From Theobroma cacao (taxonomy: Eukaryota > Streptophyta > Magnoliopsida > Malvales > Malvaceae), in contig NC_030856.1 in the NCBI RefSeq assembly GCF_000208745.1, positions 19,889,323 to 19,953,322 on the forward strand: DNA of 64,000 nt. The letters are read 5' to 3'. Both the position numbers and the translations under genes were made by a program. Positions 54,175-64,000 of this stretch are shown here, in pieces. Under the pieces are notes generated by a model. That model saw nothing but the letters and a program-made list of their open reading frames with translations, was not told where the DNA came from and searched no databases. Position 1 is the first letter of the stretch. Each line of letters starts with the position of its first letter.

Positions 54175-55690
54175 TTAGTCTTGTGGGTGATCTCTTACAA
54201 TTCTCCAACTCCTTGGTAGATAATCATGCTGATTTTCTGCTCTTTGCAGATTTTCTAGAATTGGAGTTTCATTTTCTCTTCTAGATGAGCTTTCCTCATT
54301 ATTTTTATTGTTCTCTAGGCTTATTTCATCCATTTGTTTTTCTAGAATTTCTATATCATCATCATCATCACCATGAACTTCTTTTTGTAAAGTGTTTGAC
54401 TCATTAAAAACTACATGGACTGACTCTTCAACGGTTAAAGTCTTTTTGTTAAAAACTCTATAGGCCTTTAAGTTTAATGCATATCCTAAAAATATTGCTT
54501 CATCACTCTTTACATCAAACTTCCCTAGGGGCTGTTTTCCATTTTTCAATATAAAGCATTTACAACCAAAACTCCTAAGGTGAGAAATATTTGGTTTCCT
54601 ACCTTTGTAAAGTTCATATGGAGTCTTTGAAATCAAGGGTCTTATTGAGACTCTATTAAGAATATAGGTTGCTGTATTTATTGCCTCATCCCAAAGATAT
54701 TTAGGCAGGTTGTTCTCACATAACATGGTTCTAGCCATTTCTTTTAATGTTTTGTTTTCCTCTCTACAACTCCATTTTGCTGGGGTGTTCTATGTGCAGA
54801 AAAATTGTGATCCAACTCTTTTTTCATTGCAAAGTTTTTCAAACTCATCATTCTCAAATTCTCCTCCATGGTTACTCCTTATGCTGACTATGGCTAGTCT
54901 TTTTTCATTTTCTACTTTCTTACAATAACTTAAGAATGCTTGTAGAGCATCATTCTTATGAGCAAAAAAGTATACCCAAGTATATCTAGAATAGTCATCA
55001 ACTATTACAAAGCCATAAGATTTACCTCCTAAGCTAGTTATGCTTATTGGACCAAATAGATCAATGTGCAACAATTCAAGAGGTCTTGATGTTGACACTA
55101 TTTTCTTAGTCTTAAAGGATGTTTTAACTTGTTTTCCTAGTTGGTAAGCATCACATATCCTATCTTTTTCAAATTTCAATTTCGACAATCCAACAACCAA
55201 ATTTTTCTTTATTAATTTAGACATTGTATGCATGTTCACATGTCTTAATCTCCTATGCCATAACCAGCTATCATTTTTAGCATTTACAACAAAACAAACT
55301 TCACTATTCACATCAAGGTCTTGAAGAAAAATTACACACATATTCTTAAACCTTTTTCCTATAAATGAGAGTTTATTTGTACTCATATCAATCACTTCAC
55401 ATTTAGTTGAATCAAAGCATACTTTAAATCCTTTATCACATAATTGACTAATACTTAGAAGATTATGCTTTACGCCTTTAACTAGCAACACATGACTAAT
55501 TTGAGTTTGGGAACTCTTACCAACCATACCTATACCATGGATTTTGCCTTTTGAATCATCTCCAAAGGATACGGCTCCTCCCTTTCTCTTTTTAAATTGA
55601 GCAAATAGCTCTTCATGTCTTGCCATGTGCCGTGAACTGCCACTATCCAAGTACCAAGGCTGTTTCTTCCCAAGTTGAGCTTTTGAACAT
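54175..55690 (-). pseudogene. pol: F protease and integrase
   Basis: WYLDSGSSRHM (protease active-site D-S-G), then GAG_pre-integrase (LWHRRLRHVNMHTMSKLI, CDAYQLGKQVK) and the integrase core with HIDLFGPI and SNHGGEFE; the catalytic Glu is retained in a VVER context near 54765. A small deletion there shifts the frame. The core-C-terminal part with TYILNRVSIRPL, PYELYKGRKPNISHLRSFG and an Asp-rich DDDDIE run reads 54738-54175. In the pre-integrase finger one Cys is Tyr (CDAYQ). Confidence 0.9.
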
Positions 55691-55728
55691 GTCTCTTTTA
55701 AGTTCAGCTTAACCTACAAAATAGAATT

Positions 55729-57354
55729 TTAGTTTTTCTTTATAGGTACCCATACTTTGATGGGTCCTTGAGTGTTAGTTGCAGCAAAGGATCCCTTAGG
55801 AACCCAAATTTTCTTGACTTTCTTTTTCTTAAAACAGTCATATGACAAATGATCATATTTACCATAATTATAACATGTAGATAATGCTTTAGTTGAATAT
55901 TTATTATGGTATGCATATCTTTTTGAAGATTCATTTTGCAAGCATTTAAGAGCTATGTTTTCATCAAGAGTTATTTGCAAGGTTCCAGACGTATTTTCCA
56001 GCTCTTATTTTAAAGACTCAAAGTCTGTTTTTGAGTGTTCTAACTCAGCTTGCAAAATATTTCTTTGCTTAAAAATAGAAGTGAATTCTTGTTTGATTTG
56101 TTCCAAATCATTTTCAAGTAATGTAGCCTTTTTCTTAAATGATTTGTATTTTGAAAAAAGTTTTTCAAATTCATCATAAAGGCATTCATATGCATCCTGT
56201 AAATGATCATAAGAATTAATGCAGGGGGATGAGGGTACCTCTTTTTCATCCTCTTGTGCCATTAGACAGATGTTTGCTCTTTCCTCAGATTTTTCATCAT
56301 TAGTTTCAGTGCTTGATGTGTCACTATTTGACCATGCAGCAGCCACCATTGCTTTCTTGGATCTCTTATTTTTCTTGGGGGTTTCTTCTTTCAGCAATGG
56401 ACACTCGGACTTGAAGTGACCAGTTTTCTTGCATTTGTAGCAGATCATCTCCTTATTTTTATTGGAGTCATTTTTGTTCCTAATTTTCCATGAAGCACCT
56501 TGGTCTTTCCTGAAACCTCTTCTAGTTAGCCTTCAATTTCTTCAACTCATTAGTTTTCTGAATTTTCTTGCAACTAGAGCTAAATCTTCATCATCATCAC
56601 AGGAAAGCTCTTCCAGCTCTTTTTCAAGAATGCTGACTTTAAGTGCAATGCTCTTTTTCTTTTCCTTTGCTTCCCTTCGGTCTTCTTCTTCTTCTTCCTT
56701 GAGCTCTAGCTCATGAGTGAGAAGAGAACCACATATCTCATCTAGAGTGATGATGTTCAAGTCTTTAGCTTTTCTAATGGCAGTGACTTTTGGTTTCCAA
56801 GATTTTGGTAGGCATCTAAGCAGTCTCTTAACTAATTCATGTTCAAGGATAGGCTTGCCTAGCTGACTTAACTTATTTGTAATATTTGTAAACCTATCAA
56901 ACATGCTAGTGATGTCTTCACCAAGCTCTATTTTGAACATTTCATAGCTATGTGTTAAGAGAGCAATTTTGGACTCCTTTACTTGAGAAGTCCCTTCATG
57001 AATTATTCTAAGTTTTTCCCAAACTTGTTTAGCTGTTGTACAGCTTGAGATTTTGTTAAATTCAGTGCGGGTCAAGGCACAATGTAATGTGTTGATGGCC
57101 TTAAAGTTTACTGGAACCTTTTTAGTTTCAGCCTCAGTCCGTTCTGACCTTGGCTTAGGCATTAACTCATTTATAACTACATTTATGGTTGAAGGCATAA
57201 AGGGTCCATCAGTTATGACGTCCCACATTTCATAATCTATAACCCTAATATAGATTGACATTCTAGTGCTCCAATAGGGATAATTAGAGCCATCAAACAG
57301 AGGTGGTCTATTTGTTGATTGTCCCTCAGCAACTATTGCTTTTTGTTGAGCCAT
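55729..57354 (-). pseudogene. gag: F gag
   Basis: The ATG at 57354 opens MAQQKAIVAEGQST. The capsid region FDGSNYPYWSTRMSIYIR to LTRTEFNKISS and KDLNIITLDEICGSLLTHE is intact for 270 codons, up to a stop near 56542. Next is the knuckle CYKCKKTGHFKSEC (near 56445-56404), a Lys- and Glu-rich coiled region, then a second finger with a degraded first pair (CYNYGKYDHLSYDC) and a conserved KVWVPIKKN end. Stops at about 56002 and 56540. Confidence 0.88.
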
Positions 57355-57398
57355 TTGGATCCTCCCAAAGGATGTTAAGCCTTAAAAACAAGGAACTA

Positions 57399-57410
57399 GC
57401 TCTGATACCA
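57399..57410 (-). other. F primer-binding site
   Basis: The minus strand reads TGGTATCAGAGC exactly, 2 bp from the LTR end at 57413. Confidence 0.9.
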
Positions 57411-57412
57411 AT

Positions 57413-58487
57413 TGTTGGTCCCGTTAATATGTGCTAAAGGGGGGGTGAATAGCACAATTTGGCTCTTGACAAGATGAGGAACTAATTTCCAAAACAGGGA
57501 AAGTAAAAATAGAGTAGACAATGGACAACAATTTATAGTGGTTCGGTCCAAGACCTACATCCACTACCTTGATTATCCAACCAAGGATTTTCCCAATAAT
57601 TTACTAAGAATCAGGTGAAATTCACAAGCCTCCACCAAGCTTTTACAATGGCTTTTCGCAGGCTCAGCCACAACCTTTACACTAGTTTTTCTCGGGCTAA
57701 ACTAAAACCTAAAGTTGTTTTCCAAGGCTCAACCACAACGTATAACATTCAAGCTTTCCCAAGCTTGAACAACCCCTTAAAGTGACTCCCTCACTCTAAG
57801 TACACAAGAAGAAGTGGTAAAAAAAAATACCTATAATCACTAGATGATCTGATTGGTACAAGATTGAGTGCTAATCACAAATGCAAAAAGTAGGCGTTGA
57901 GGTGCAGACAAGTGCAGTGAAGCTTTTCTGGTTTTTCAACTTTCTATAGCTCAAATCTCATTCAAAGCTTCAAAAAACTTCTTTCTCATTGTTGGAAGAC
58001 CCTTTTACACTTGGAGATGCAACTCTGATGGTAGTTGGGCAGCTTATGCTCGTTGGAAATAGTTGAAGATGAGTTCTAGCTGTTAATATATCTTATAGTG
58101 CTCTGGTTCAAGTTGCAGACAGAAAGCTCTTAGTCGACTAACTTGGTTGACTAAGTTGATTCTGTTTTTGGTTTGTAGATTCTGGCAGAGGGCACTTAGT
58201 AGACTGACTTGGTTGACTAAGTTGGTTCTGTTTCTCAAACTCTTGAGCCCACCATTTCTCCAATTTGAAATTTGGTCAACCAATGCTCTTTCTTGTTTAA
58301 CAAATAAGTTTCCTCCTTGTTATTCAATTACATCTTGTTGATTTTATCCCTCTTTTTCTTTCAAAAATACTCTTTAAAGATTTAAGATTTTAATTTCATG
58401 TATTAATTTCCTGCGCACTTAAGTAAAGGAATTAGACACAAATCAATTGGAATGTTTTATTATCATCAAAAACTAATGGAGCCAACA
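57413..58487 (-). repeat. F 5' LTR (1075 bp)
   Basis: Same family as 41086-42336 and 36298-37422, with TGTTGG...CCAACA ends on the minus strand read as TGTTGGCTCC at 58487. It has a single copy of the segment duplicated in the other LTR. The flanking GTAAA at 58488 is the right target copy. Confidence 0.92.
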
Positions 58488-59233
58488 GTAAAAAGTGCAT
58501 TTTTAAATGGATTCATTCAAGAGGAAGTATATGTTGAACAACCACTAGGTTTTGAAGATTTTGAAAAACCAAATCATGTTTTCAAACTCCACAAAGCCTT
58601 GTATGGATTGAAACAAGCTCCTAGAGCTTGGTATGAGAAGCTTTCAAAATTTCTGGTTGAAAAAGGTTATGATAGAGGCAATATTGATACTACTTTGTTT
58701 ATTAAAAGATGTTTAAATGATTCAATTGTTGTGCAAATATATGTGGATGACATTGTATTTGGTGCAACTAATGAGCCTTTATGCAAGAACTTTGCAAAAG
58801 AATTGCAGGGTGAATTTGAGATGAGCATGATGGGAAAGTTGAAGCACTTTCTTGGTCTTCAAATTAAGCAAAGTGAGGAAGGAATCTTCATAAACCAAGA
58901 AAGATACACTCGAGATATGGTCAAAAAGTTTGATATACTGAAGCTCAAATCAATCTCCACACCAATGAGTCCATCCACAAAGCCTGAACTTGATGAAAAA
59001 GGAAAGCATGTAGATCAAAAGCTATATAGAGGTACGATCGATTCACTACTTTACTTAACAGCAAGCTGACCAGATATTCAGTTTAGTGTGTGTTTGTGTG
59101 CTAGATTTCAGTTACAACCTAAAGAATCACACCTAACAAGAGAATTATTAGATACCTCTTAAAAACTCAAACTTTAGGATTATGGTATTCTAGAGAATCA
59201 TCATTTCATCTTGTAGGCTATTCGGATACAGAC
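58488..59233 (+). pseudogene. pol: E reverse transcriptase, C-terminal part
   Basis: It continues E after the F insertion with VKSAFLNGFIQEEVYVEQP, KALYGLKQAPRAWYEKL, IYVDDIVFG (catalytic pair intact), GKLKHFLGLQI and RYTRDMVKKFDILKLKSIS. A stop at about 59069 follows LTAS, then damaged RNase H sequence ends at GYSDTD, where the LTR of the next element cuts in at 59234. Confidence 0.92.
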
Positions 59234-61962
59234 TGTCACGACCTAATTTTTGGGCCATGACCGACGCATGGGCCCAATGGACGTAGCCCACTAAGCCCAA
59301 GCAAGCCTATTTAATTGACCTGTTCATAATTCCATCAAAGTTGCTAGGTCACATTTCATAACTTAAGTCAAAATAATACAAAGCATTTCCCACTCATAGT
59401 GGAATACCAATCAAAGTGTACTTATATTGTCTAAACATGTACTTTAATAATGTACATTACATATACATATTTACAACAAAATGACTCTGAACCTCCAGCA
59501 GAGTGACCACAGTGTAGGTGTAGCTACTAAATGCCATTGATACCTACCAACAGATGGATACAAGTCTATAGGGACACCTCGACCTAGTTACCGGCTACCT
59601 CTTGATCTTAAAACATGAAGTTGAAAACGGTGAGTCTAAACCCAGTGAGTGAACAAGGAAAGGAACAAGCAACAACAAGGGAAATTTAAAGAAATTATGA
59701 TGCATTTATCTTTAAAACAATGCAATTTAGTTTAGCTCTTATCAAAACCCCTCATGTAAACCCCAAATGAATAAATCACTTGATAAAAAGGTCCATGCTA
59801 ATCTATGGTACCAAAGAAGTGGAAAACAGGGCAGCAAGAAAAAAAGTTTCCTTTCTTACAAGAAAAGCCCTCTTACCAAAAGCACAAAAACCAACATAAA
59901 GCACATAATCATTCCGAAAGTTCAACATGCAAGATACACATGTGCAAACCCGTATACTATACTCATGAACTTTCTATAACACGCATATCTATATGTGTAT
60001 ATATATACACATCCATCACCATGCACACCACCCCCTCATCATCAGCTCATGTGCACTCCTTACTCGCGCATAGCTAGGTCAGCATCAGCTTATGTGCACT
60101 CCCTACTCGCACATAGCCGGGTCAATATCATCACATAACACATATTTGTGTATATATATATATATATCAACAAAATGTAGTAGTGCATGAATCCATAATA
60201 GCCACATGTCGCAACATAGAGACAATTTATCAAGGGCTTGTTCCCAAGGCACTCGTTTTTTAGAAAAGTTGTATAAAATCATTCGAATGCTTTGTGCAAA
60301 CACATTCACATTCCCTAAATAGTTTTGAAATGCAAGTTCACTCACTGGTATTATTTGAGCTTTTAACCGATCCTAACTTCCCTAATTGTCCAAATGGGAT
60401 GATGGGGCTTTGTTGGAACCTATCATCACATTAGCGTCACCAATTTGTCAATTCACATACTTATAAAGTCTAAAGCTTTCTCTTAGCTACTTTCCAATTG
60501 CCATTTAAATGGCTATCCATTTTCACTACCCTAATCACTCTAAAATGAGTGGATAACCTCAACTACATATATTCACAATTTCCTAAAATATCTACCAGCA
60601 CATGCTATCCATAATTTTTGTAATTAAAATAAATCATACTTATAGGTATATATTTATGAAAATTTTTAAAATTGACACCCCCTACTCACCTTGGTAGCTT
60701 GAAACTTTGAAATTCTTTCCAATAAGTTTTCCAAACTATTATGGGAGCTTTCTCTCTCTTTCTCTCTTTAAACACCTAACTAGTGAGAGAAAGTATGAAA
60801 GTGGGACTTTTCAAGGGCTTTAAAGTGAGAGAGTGAAAGAGCACAAGGATTTCATGAAAAGGTGCACTGACGCATGAAAATTAGAGCTAGAGAGAAAAAG
60901 TTATGGAAGCTTGAAAAGGACTCCCATGGAGGATGAAGAAACATGAGAGGGAAGAAGGAAGAAGAAGAAGAAAAGCTGTTGGAGAATGAGGAAGCTGCTG
61001 GAAGAAAGATATTTATAGCTCATACTTATCCAACTCCCCTTGAAATTACGAAAATGCCCTTTAGCAAGTTAACTTGTTCTTCTCCAATCCTTTGTGAAAC
61101 TTTTTTTTTATTCTTTTGACACTAGGACAAGGTCCACAATGATCTAAACTACTCGGGTTTATGAAAACATAAAATTTTGACTCGGGGTGCAAGACGACCA
61201 TTTTTGCCCTTGTTGTGAAAATTATCGAAACTTCTAGTTTTCTTCATGTTTTCATCATTACACATTATTTATTCGATCTTATGCCTATTTAGACCTTAAA
61301 ATATCATAAAACCTTCTTCTGGGAGTTTTTTAAAGGAAATGACGAAACTACCCCTGGTCGGTGTTATTGCATCTATGTGTAGTTATGAGCCTATAGGGGT
61401 TGAGGTCTCACACTCCTGCTCTTGTGCAATCTTTTACTTTTTTGACATTAGGGAAAGGTCCAAAATCCTCTGAAAGAGGTCCTTTAAGTAGCCCCCAAAA
61501 GTCCTAGCTTCAAAAACCCCAAAATCTTCTTATTTGTGGAATTTACGGTGAGGGCCGTGGCTCTCAATTTCTAGCGCCGCGGTGCTCAAACACTCTGCCA
61601 ATTTTTGTTCTTTTAGTGCAGTCCTTTCACTTCAACAAAGATTTTGACTACTTTCCCACCAGAACTAGGAAAAGTGATAAGCATCAAAGTTGTATTCCTA
61701 CCTCTTAGCTTTCTAATGGTCTAAAAATCATGTTATTTGAACTTCTGTAGTGGGAGATATACTTGAAAAACCGAAACATATGCAAATAGGGCTACTGTTC
61801 ATTAAGCACCTTTCTTCACCAATTAAAATTATTTTTGATCCTACTCCTATAACAACATAAAATATTTATAAGTAATGTAAAACTAGCATCATTAGCTCAA
61901 ATTAAACCTTTAAACATAAGTTACACCTCGACTTACGCATCTATGAAGGTTGAGGTTTCACA
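59234..61962 (-). repeat. H 3' LTR region, possibly composite
   Basis: The inner end next to the PPT reads TGTGAAACCTCAACC on the minus strand (61962). A second similar start, TGTGAGACCTCAACC, lies at 61412, and from there to GTGACA at 59234 the sequence is a complete Tekay LTR of 2179 bp, close in size and content to B LTRs. So 61413-61962 could be the first 550 bp of a different LTR fused to a complete one. The expected duplication is not seen (CAGAC before 59234, CTCCT after 61412). Confidence 0.65.
60038..60122 (-). repeat. 42-bp tandem repeat in the H-side LTR
   Basis: Two units with CATCAGCTTATG and GTGCACTCC, related to those in B LTRs; a TA tract follows at 60150-60170. Confidence 0.75.
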
Positions 61963-61980
61963 TTCTCCCTCACTAAAAGA
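61963..61980 (-). other. H polypurine tract
   Basis: The minus strand reads TCTTTTAGTGAGGGAGAA before the LTR start. The bases before it resemble the 3' internal end of B. Confidence 0.75.
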
Positions 61981-61989
61981 AATTCGGTC

Positions 61990-62528
61990 CCCGAATTTAA
62001 ATCGAACTATAAGGTAGCATACCTCTACATATTAAAAAGGTGTGGATACTTTGTCCGCATCTCCTCCTGAGTTTCCCATGTTACCTCTTCATTGGTGTGT
62101 TTTCGTCATAACACCTTCACTAAGGCTATTTCCTTTGAACGAAGCTTTTTGACTTATCTATCAAGGATAGCTACCTCTTGCTCCTCATATGTTAAATCAT
62201 CTCTTAACTGAATGGTTTCATACTGTATTATGTGAGATGGATCTGGGCGATACTTTCTAAGCATTGACACATGGAACACTGGGTGAATATTCAAAAAGTC
62301 TGGCGGTAATGCCAAATGATATGCTACTGCTCCAACCCTTTCTAAAATCTCAAAGGGTCCTATATACCGAGGACTCAATTTCCCTTTCTTGCTGAACCTC
62401 ATTACCCTCTTTGTTGGTGAGACCTTTAAAAATACATGATCTCCCATTTGAAACTCCAAGTCTCTCTGTCTGTTATCAGCATATGATTTCTGTCTACTTT
62501 GTGCTGACAACATCCTTTGTCGAATCAT
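61990..62528 (-). pseudogene. pol: H integrase C-terminus and chromodomain
   Basis: GDHVFLKVSPTKRVMRFSKK, LSPRYIGPFEILERVGAVAY and HPVFHVSMLRKYRPDPSH form the GPY/F module. After a stop at about 62153 (following AILDR) the chromodomain-like region includes KEIALVKVL, then a stop where Trp is expected, and NEEVTWETQEEMRTKYPHLF. This supports the Tekay assignment. Confidence 0.85.
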
Positions 62529-63133
62529 GTGTATTTTCTTGGTGGTGTCCTATACCAACTCAGGCCCCAAGAGTTTCCTTTCTCCCACCTCTAGCCATCC
62601 AATAGGTGACCTGCACCTCCGTCCATATAATGCTTCAATGGTGCCATTTGGATGCTAGCTTGGAAACTGTTGTTATAGGCAAACTCTACTAAGGGTAGAT
62701 ATCGATCCCACCTGACCCTAAGGTCTATCACATAGGCCCTCAACATATCTTCCAATGTCTGTATCATCCGTTCAAACTGTCCATCAGTCTGTGGGTGGAA
62801 AGCCTTACTAAAATCCAACTTAGTGCCCATTGTTTCCTGTAACTTTCCCTAGAACTCACTAGTGAACTATGCTCCTTTATCAGATACTATAGAAATGGGA
62901 ATACCATGTAGTCATACTATCTCATCCACATAAACTCGAGCATACTGGGCAGCCTTGTAAGTAGTCTTAACTGAAAGAAAATGGGCTGACTTCATTAACC
63001 GATCTACTATGATCCAAATCAAGTCATGACCCCCACTAGTTCGAGGTAAACCCATTACAAAGTCCATGGCAATATGCTCCCACTTCCACTCTAGCACTAG
63101 TATTGGCTGTAGTAGCCCTGCAGGCTTTTGATG
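62529..63133 (-). pseudogene. pol: H integrase core
   Basis: The first Asp region reads EHIAMDFVMGLPRTSGG, DLIWIIVDRLMKSAHF follows, then the second half GTKLDFSKAFHPQTDGQFER and FAYNNSFQASIQMAPL. A Trp codon before GKLQE is a stop, and a stop after GPELV and a frame break after ALYG-like sequence also occur. Catalytic positions that can be followed are retained. Confidence 0.83.
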
Positions 63134-64000
63134 CTAGGCTTTAACCTGCTGACAAACCAAGCACTTGGAGACAAATTCAGCTACATCTTTCTTGAGTCTT
63201 TCCCACCAATACACCTCCTTCAAATCTTGATACATCTTTGTAGCCCCTGGATGTACTACATAGGCTACCATGTGCGCTTCTTCCAATATTTCTTTTCTTA
63301 ATCCATCACTATCGGGCACATAAAGTCTGGTTCCATACCTCAACACTCCATCTATGCCTTTAGTAAACATATTTCCTTTCCTACCTTGAGGATCCTCTAA
63401 GGCCTTAGCTATGAACTCATCTTTGCTTTGTGCTTCTTTAATCCGGTCCATTAAAATAGGCCTCATTCTAAAATGTGCTAGCAATGCATTTGCCTCTAAA
63501 ACTTTCAAATGCACACCGATGTCTCCCAAACTATGCATCTCCCTAATCAAGAATCTCCTATCTACGAAGATATGTGCCAGGCTTCCCATCGATTTTTGAC
63601 TGAAGGCATCTGCCACTACATTTGTCTTACCGGGATGGTAGAGAATGGTACAATCATAATCCTTTAGCAACTCCATCCATCTATGTTGCCACAAGTTAAG
63701 ATCGTTCTGCTGAAATATATATCTCAAGCTTTTGTGGTCTGTATATATCTCGCAAGTCTCACCATACAAATAATGTCTCCAAATCTTTAAGGCAAACACG
63801 ATTGCTGCCATCTCCAAATCATGTGCGGGCTAATTTTGCTCATGCCTTTTAAGTTGCCTTGATGCATACGCACTCACCTTCCCATGCTACATTAATACAC
63901 ACCCTAAACCAATCCACGATGCATCACAGAATGCCACATAACCCCCGATGCCTTGTGGTAGGCTTAATACTGAAGCTGTGGTGAGACATGCCTTAAGCTT
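63134..64000 (-). pseudogene. pol: H RNase H and integrase zinc finger
   Basis: From the right edge: RNase H with the CDASWIGLGCVLM strand (Gln after it is a stop), a stop before [11 protein letters not shown], then [35 protein letters not shown] and [13 protein letters not shown]. The HHCC finger ([34 protein letters not shown]) closes it. The frame is open for 227 codons from 63817 to 63134. The domain runs off the window. Confidence 0.88.

Larger units (their letters stand above)
41086..58487 (-). mobile_element. Sirevirus element F with env-like ORF, inserted in E
   Basis: Right LTR 57413-58487 (5'), PBS, gag, protease, integrase, RT, RNase H, env-like ORF, PPT and left LTR 41086-42336 (3') are in order on the minus strand. 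Target copies are ATAAA (41081-41085) and GTAAA (58488-58492). The E frame shows the original was GTAAA. A LINE (42581-49592) sits between the env-like ORF and the PPT. Only a few stops and frameshifts disable it, so it is younger than E. LTR-LTR differences are several percent by eye. Confidence 0.93.
59234..64000 (-). mobile_element. Tekay-like chromovirus H, 3' half (window edge)
   Basis: On the minus strand, from the right edge: RNase H, integrase, chromodomain, PPT, then a long LTR region to 59234, where it abuts E RNase H. The 5' half lies beyond 64000. The LTR region may be composite (see 61412). Stops are scattered. Confidence 0.85.

Noticed and set aside
57399..57410. PBS-like sequences as real tRNA genes
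   Set aside because: Only the 12-base tRNA 3' complement is present, with no cloverleaf around any of them.

Overview
The window is plant nuclear repeat DNA, most likely from a eudicot, and I find no cellular gene in it. The recognisable coding sequence all belongs to retrotransposons: Ty3/gypsy chromoviruses of the Tekay/Del type with 2-3 kb LTRs, a Ty1/copia Sirevirus family with an env-like ORF, a short-LTR gypsy gag fragment, and an L1-type LINE carrying DUF4283, APE, RT and RNase H domains. Primer-binding sites copy the initiator Met tRNA end (TGGTATCAGAGC or close variants). The DNA is AT-rich. Nearly every reading frame is broken by stops or frameshifts, so this looks like old heterochromatic nesting.

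Layout. 1-194: 3' end of a chromovirus LTR. 195-7578: A1, a minus-strand Tekay-like element (gag, PR, RT, RNase H, IN and its 5' LTR) that sits inside A2. 7579-12473: A2, a plus-strand sibling (RNase H, IN, chromodomain, 3' LTR) that abuts K. 12474-13816: K, a minus-strand gypsy gag, PBS and short LTR. 13817-16229: non-coding, with a decayed LTR-like end. 16230-28041: B, a complete LTR element with target-site duplication GAGAC/GAGAT, PBS and PPT but no coding sequence (LARD-like); it hosts a solo LTR of the A family (19445-22387, duplication GTAAG/ATAAG). 28042-30205: C, an internally deleted Tekay-like element. 30206-36059: D, a large minus-strand LTR split by a B-family solo LTR (31271-33657) with a perfect TACAT duplication. 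36060-36297: unassigned.

36298-41085 and 58488-59233 are the two halves of Sirevirus E, whose RT frame is split by sibling F (41086-58487, minus strand, duplication ATAAA/GTAAA). F carries a full-length LINE (42581-49592, plus strand) flanked by a 17-bp duplication with one mismatch. 59234-64000: H, a minus-strand Tekay-like chromovirus with a composite-looking 3' LTR, truncated by the window edge.

Insertion order can be read in separate chains: K, then A2, then A1, then the left-edge LTR; C, then B, then solo A; D, then solo B; E, then F, then LINE; E, then H. Most unusual are the coding-free B element with retained cis signals of a chromovirus, an array of 16-22 bp palindromes in its LTRs, a roughly 180-bp block found in opposite polarity in B and H LTRs, an 85-bp GT-AG intron-like insert in A2 integrase, and an N flanked by a 174-bp duplication in one F LTR that may be an assembly seam.
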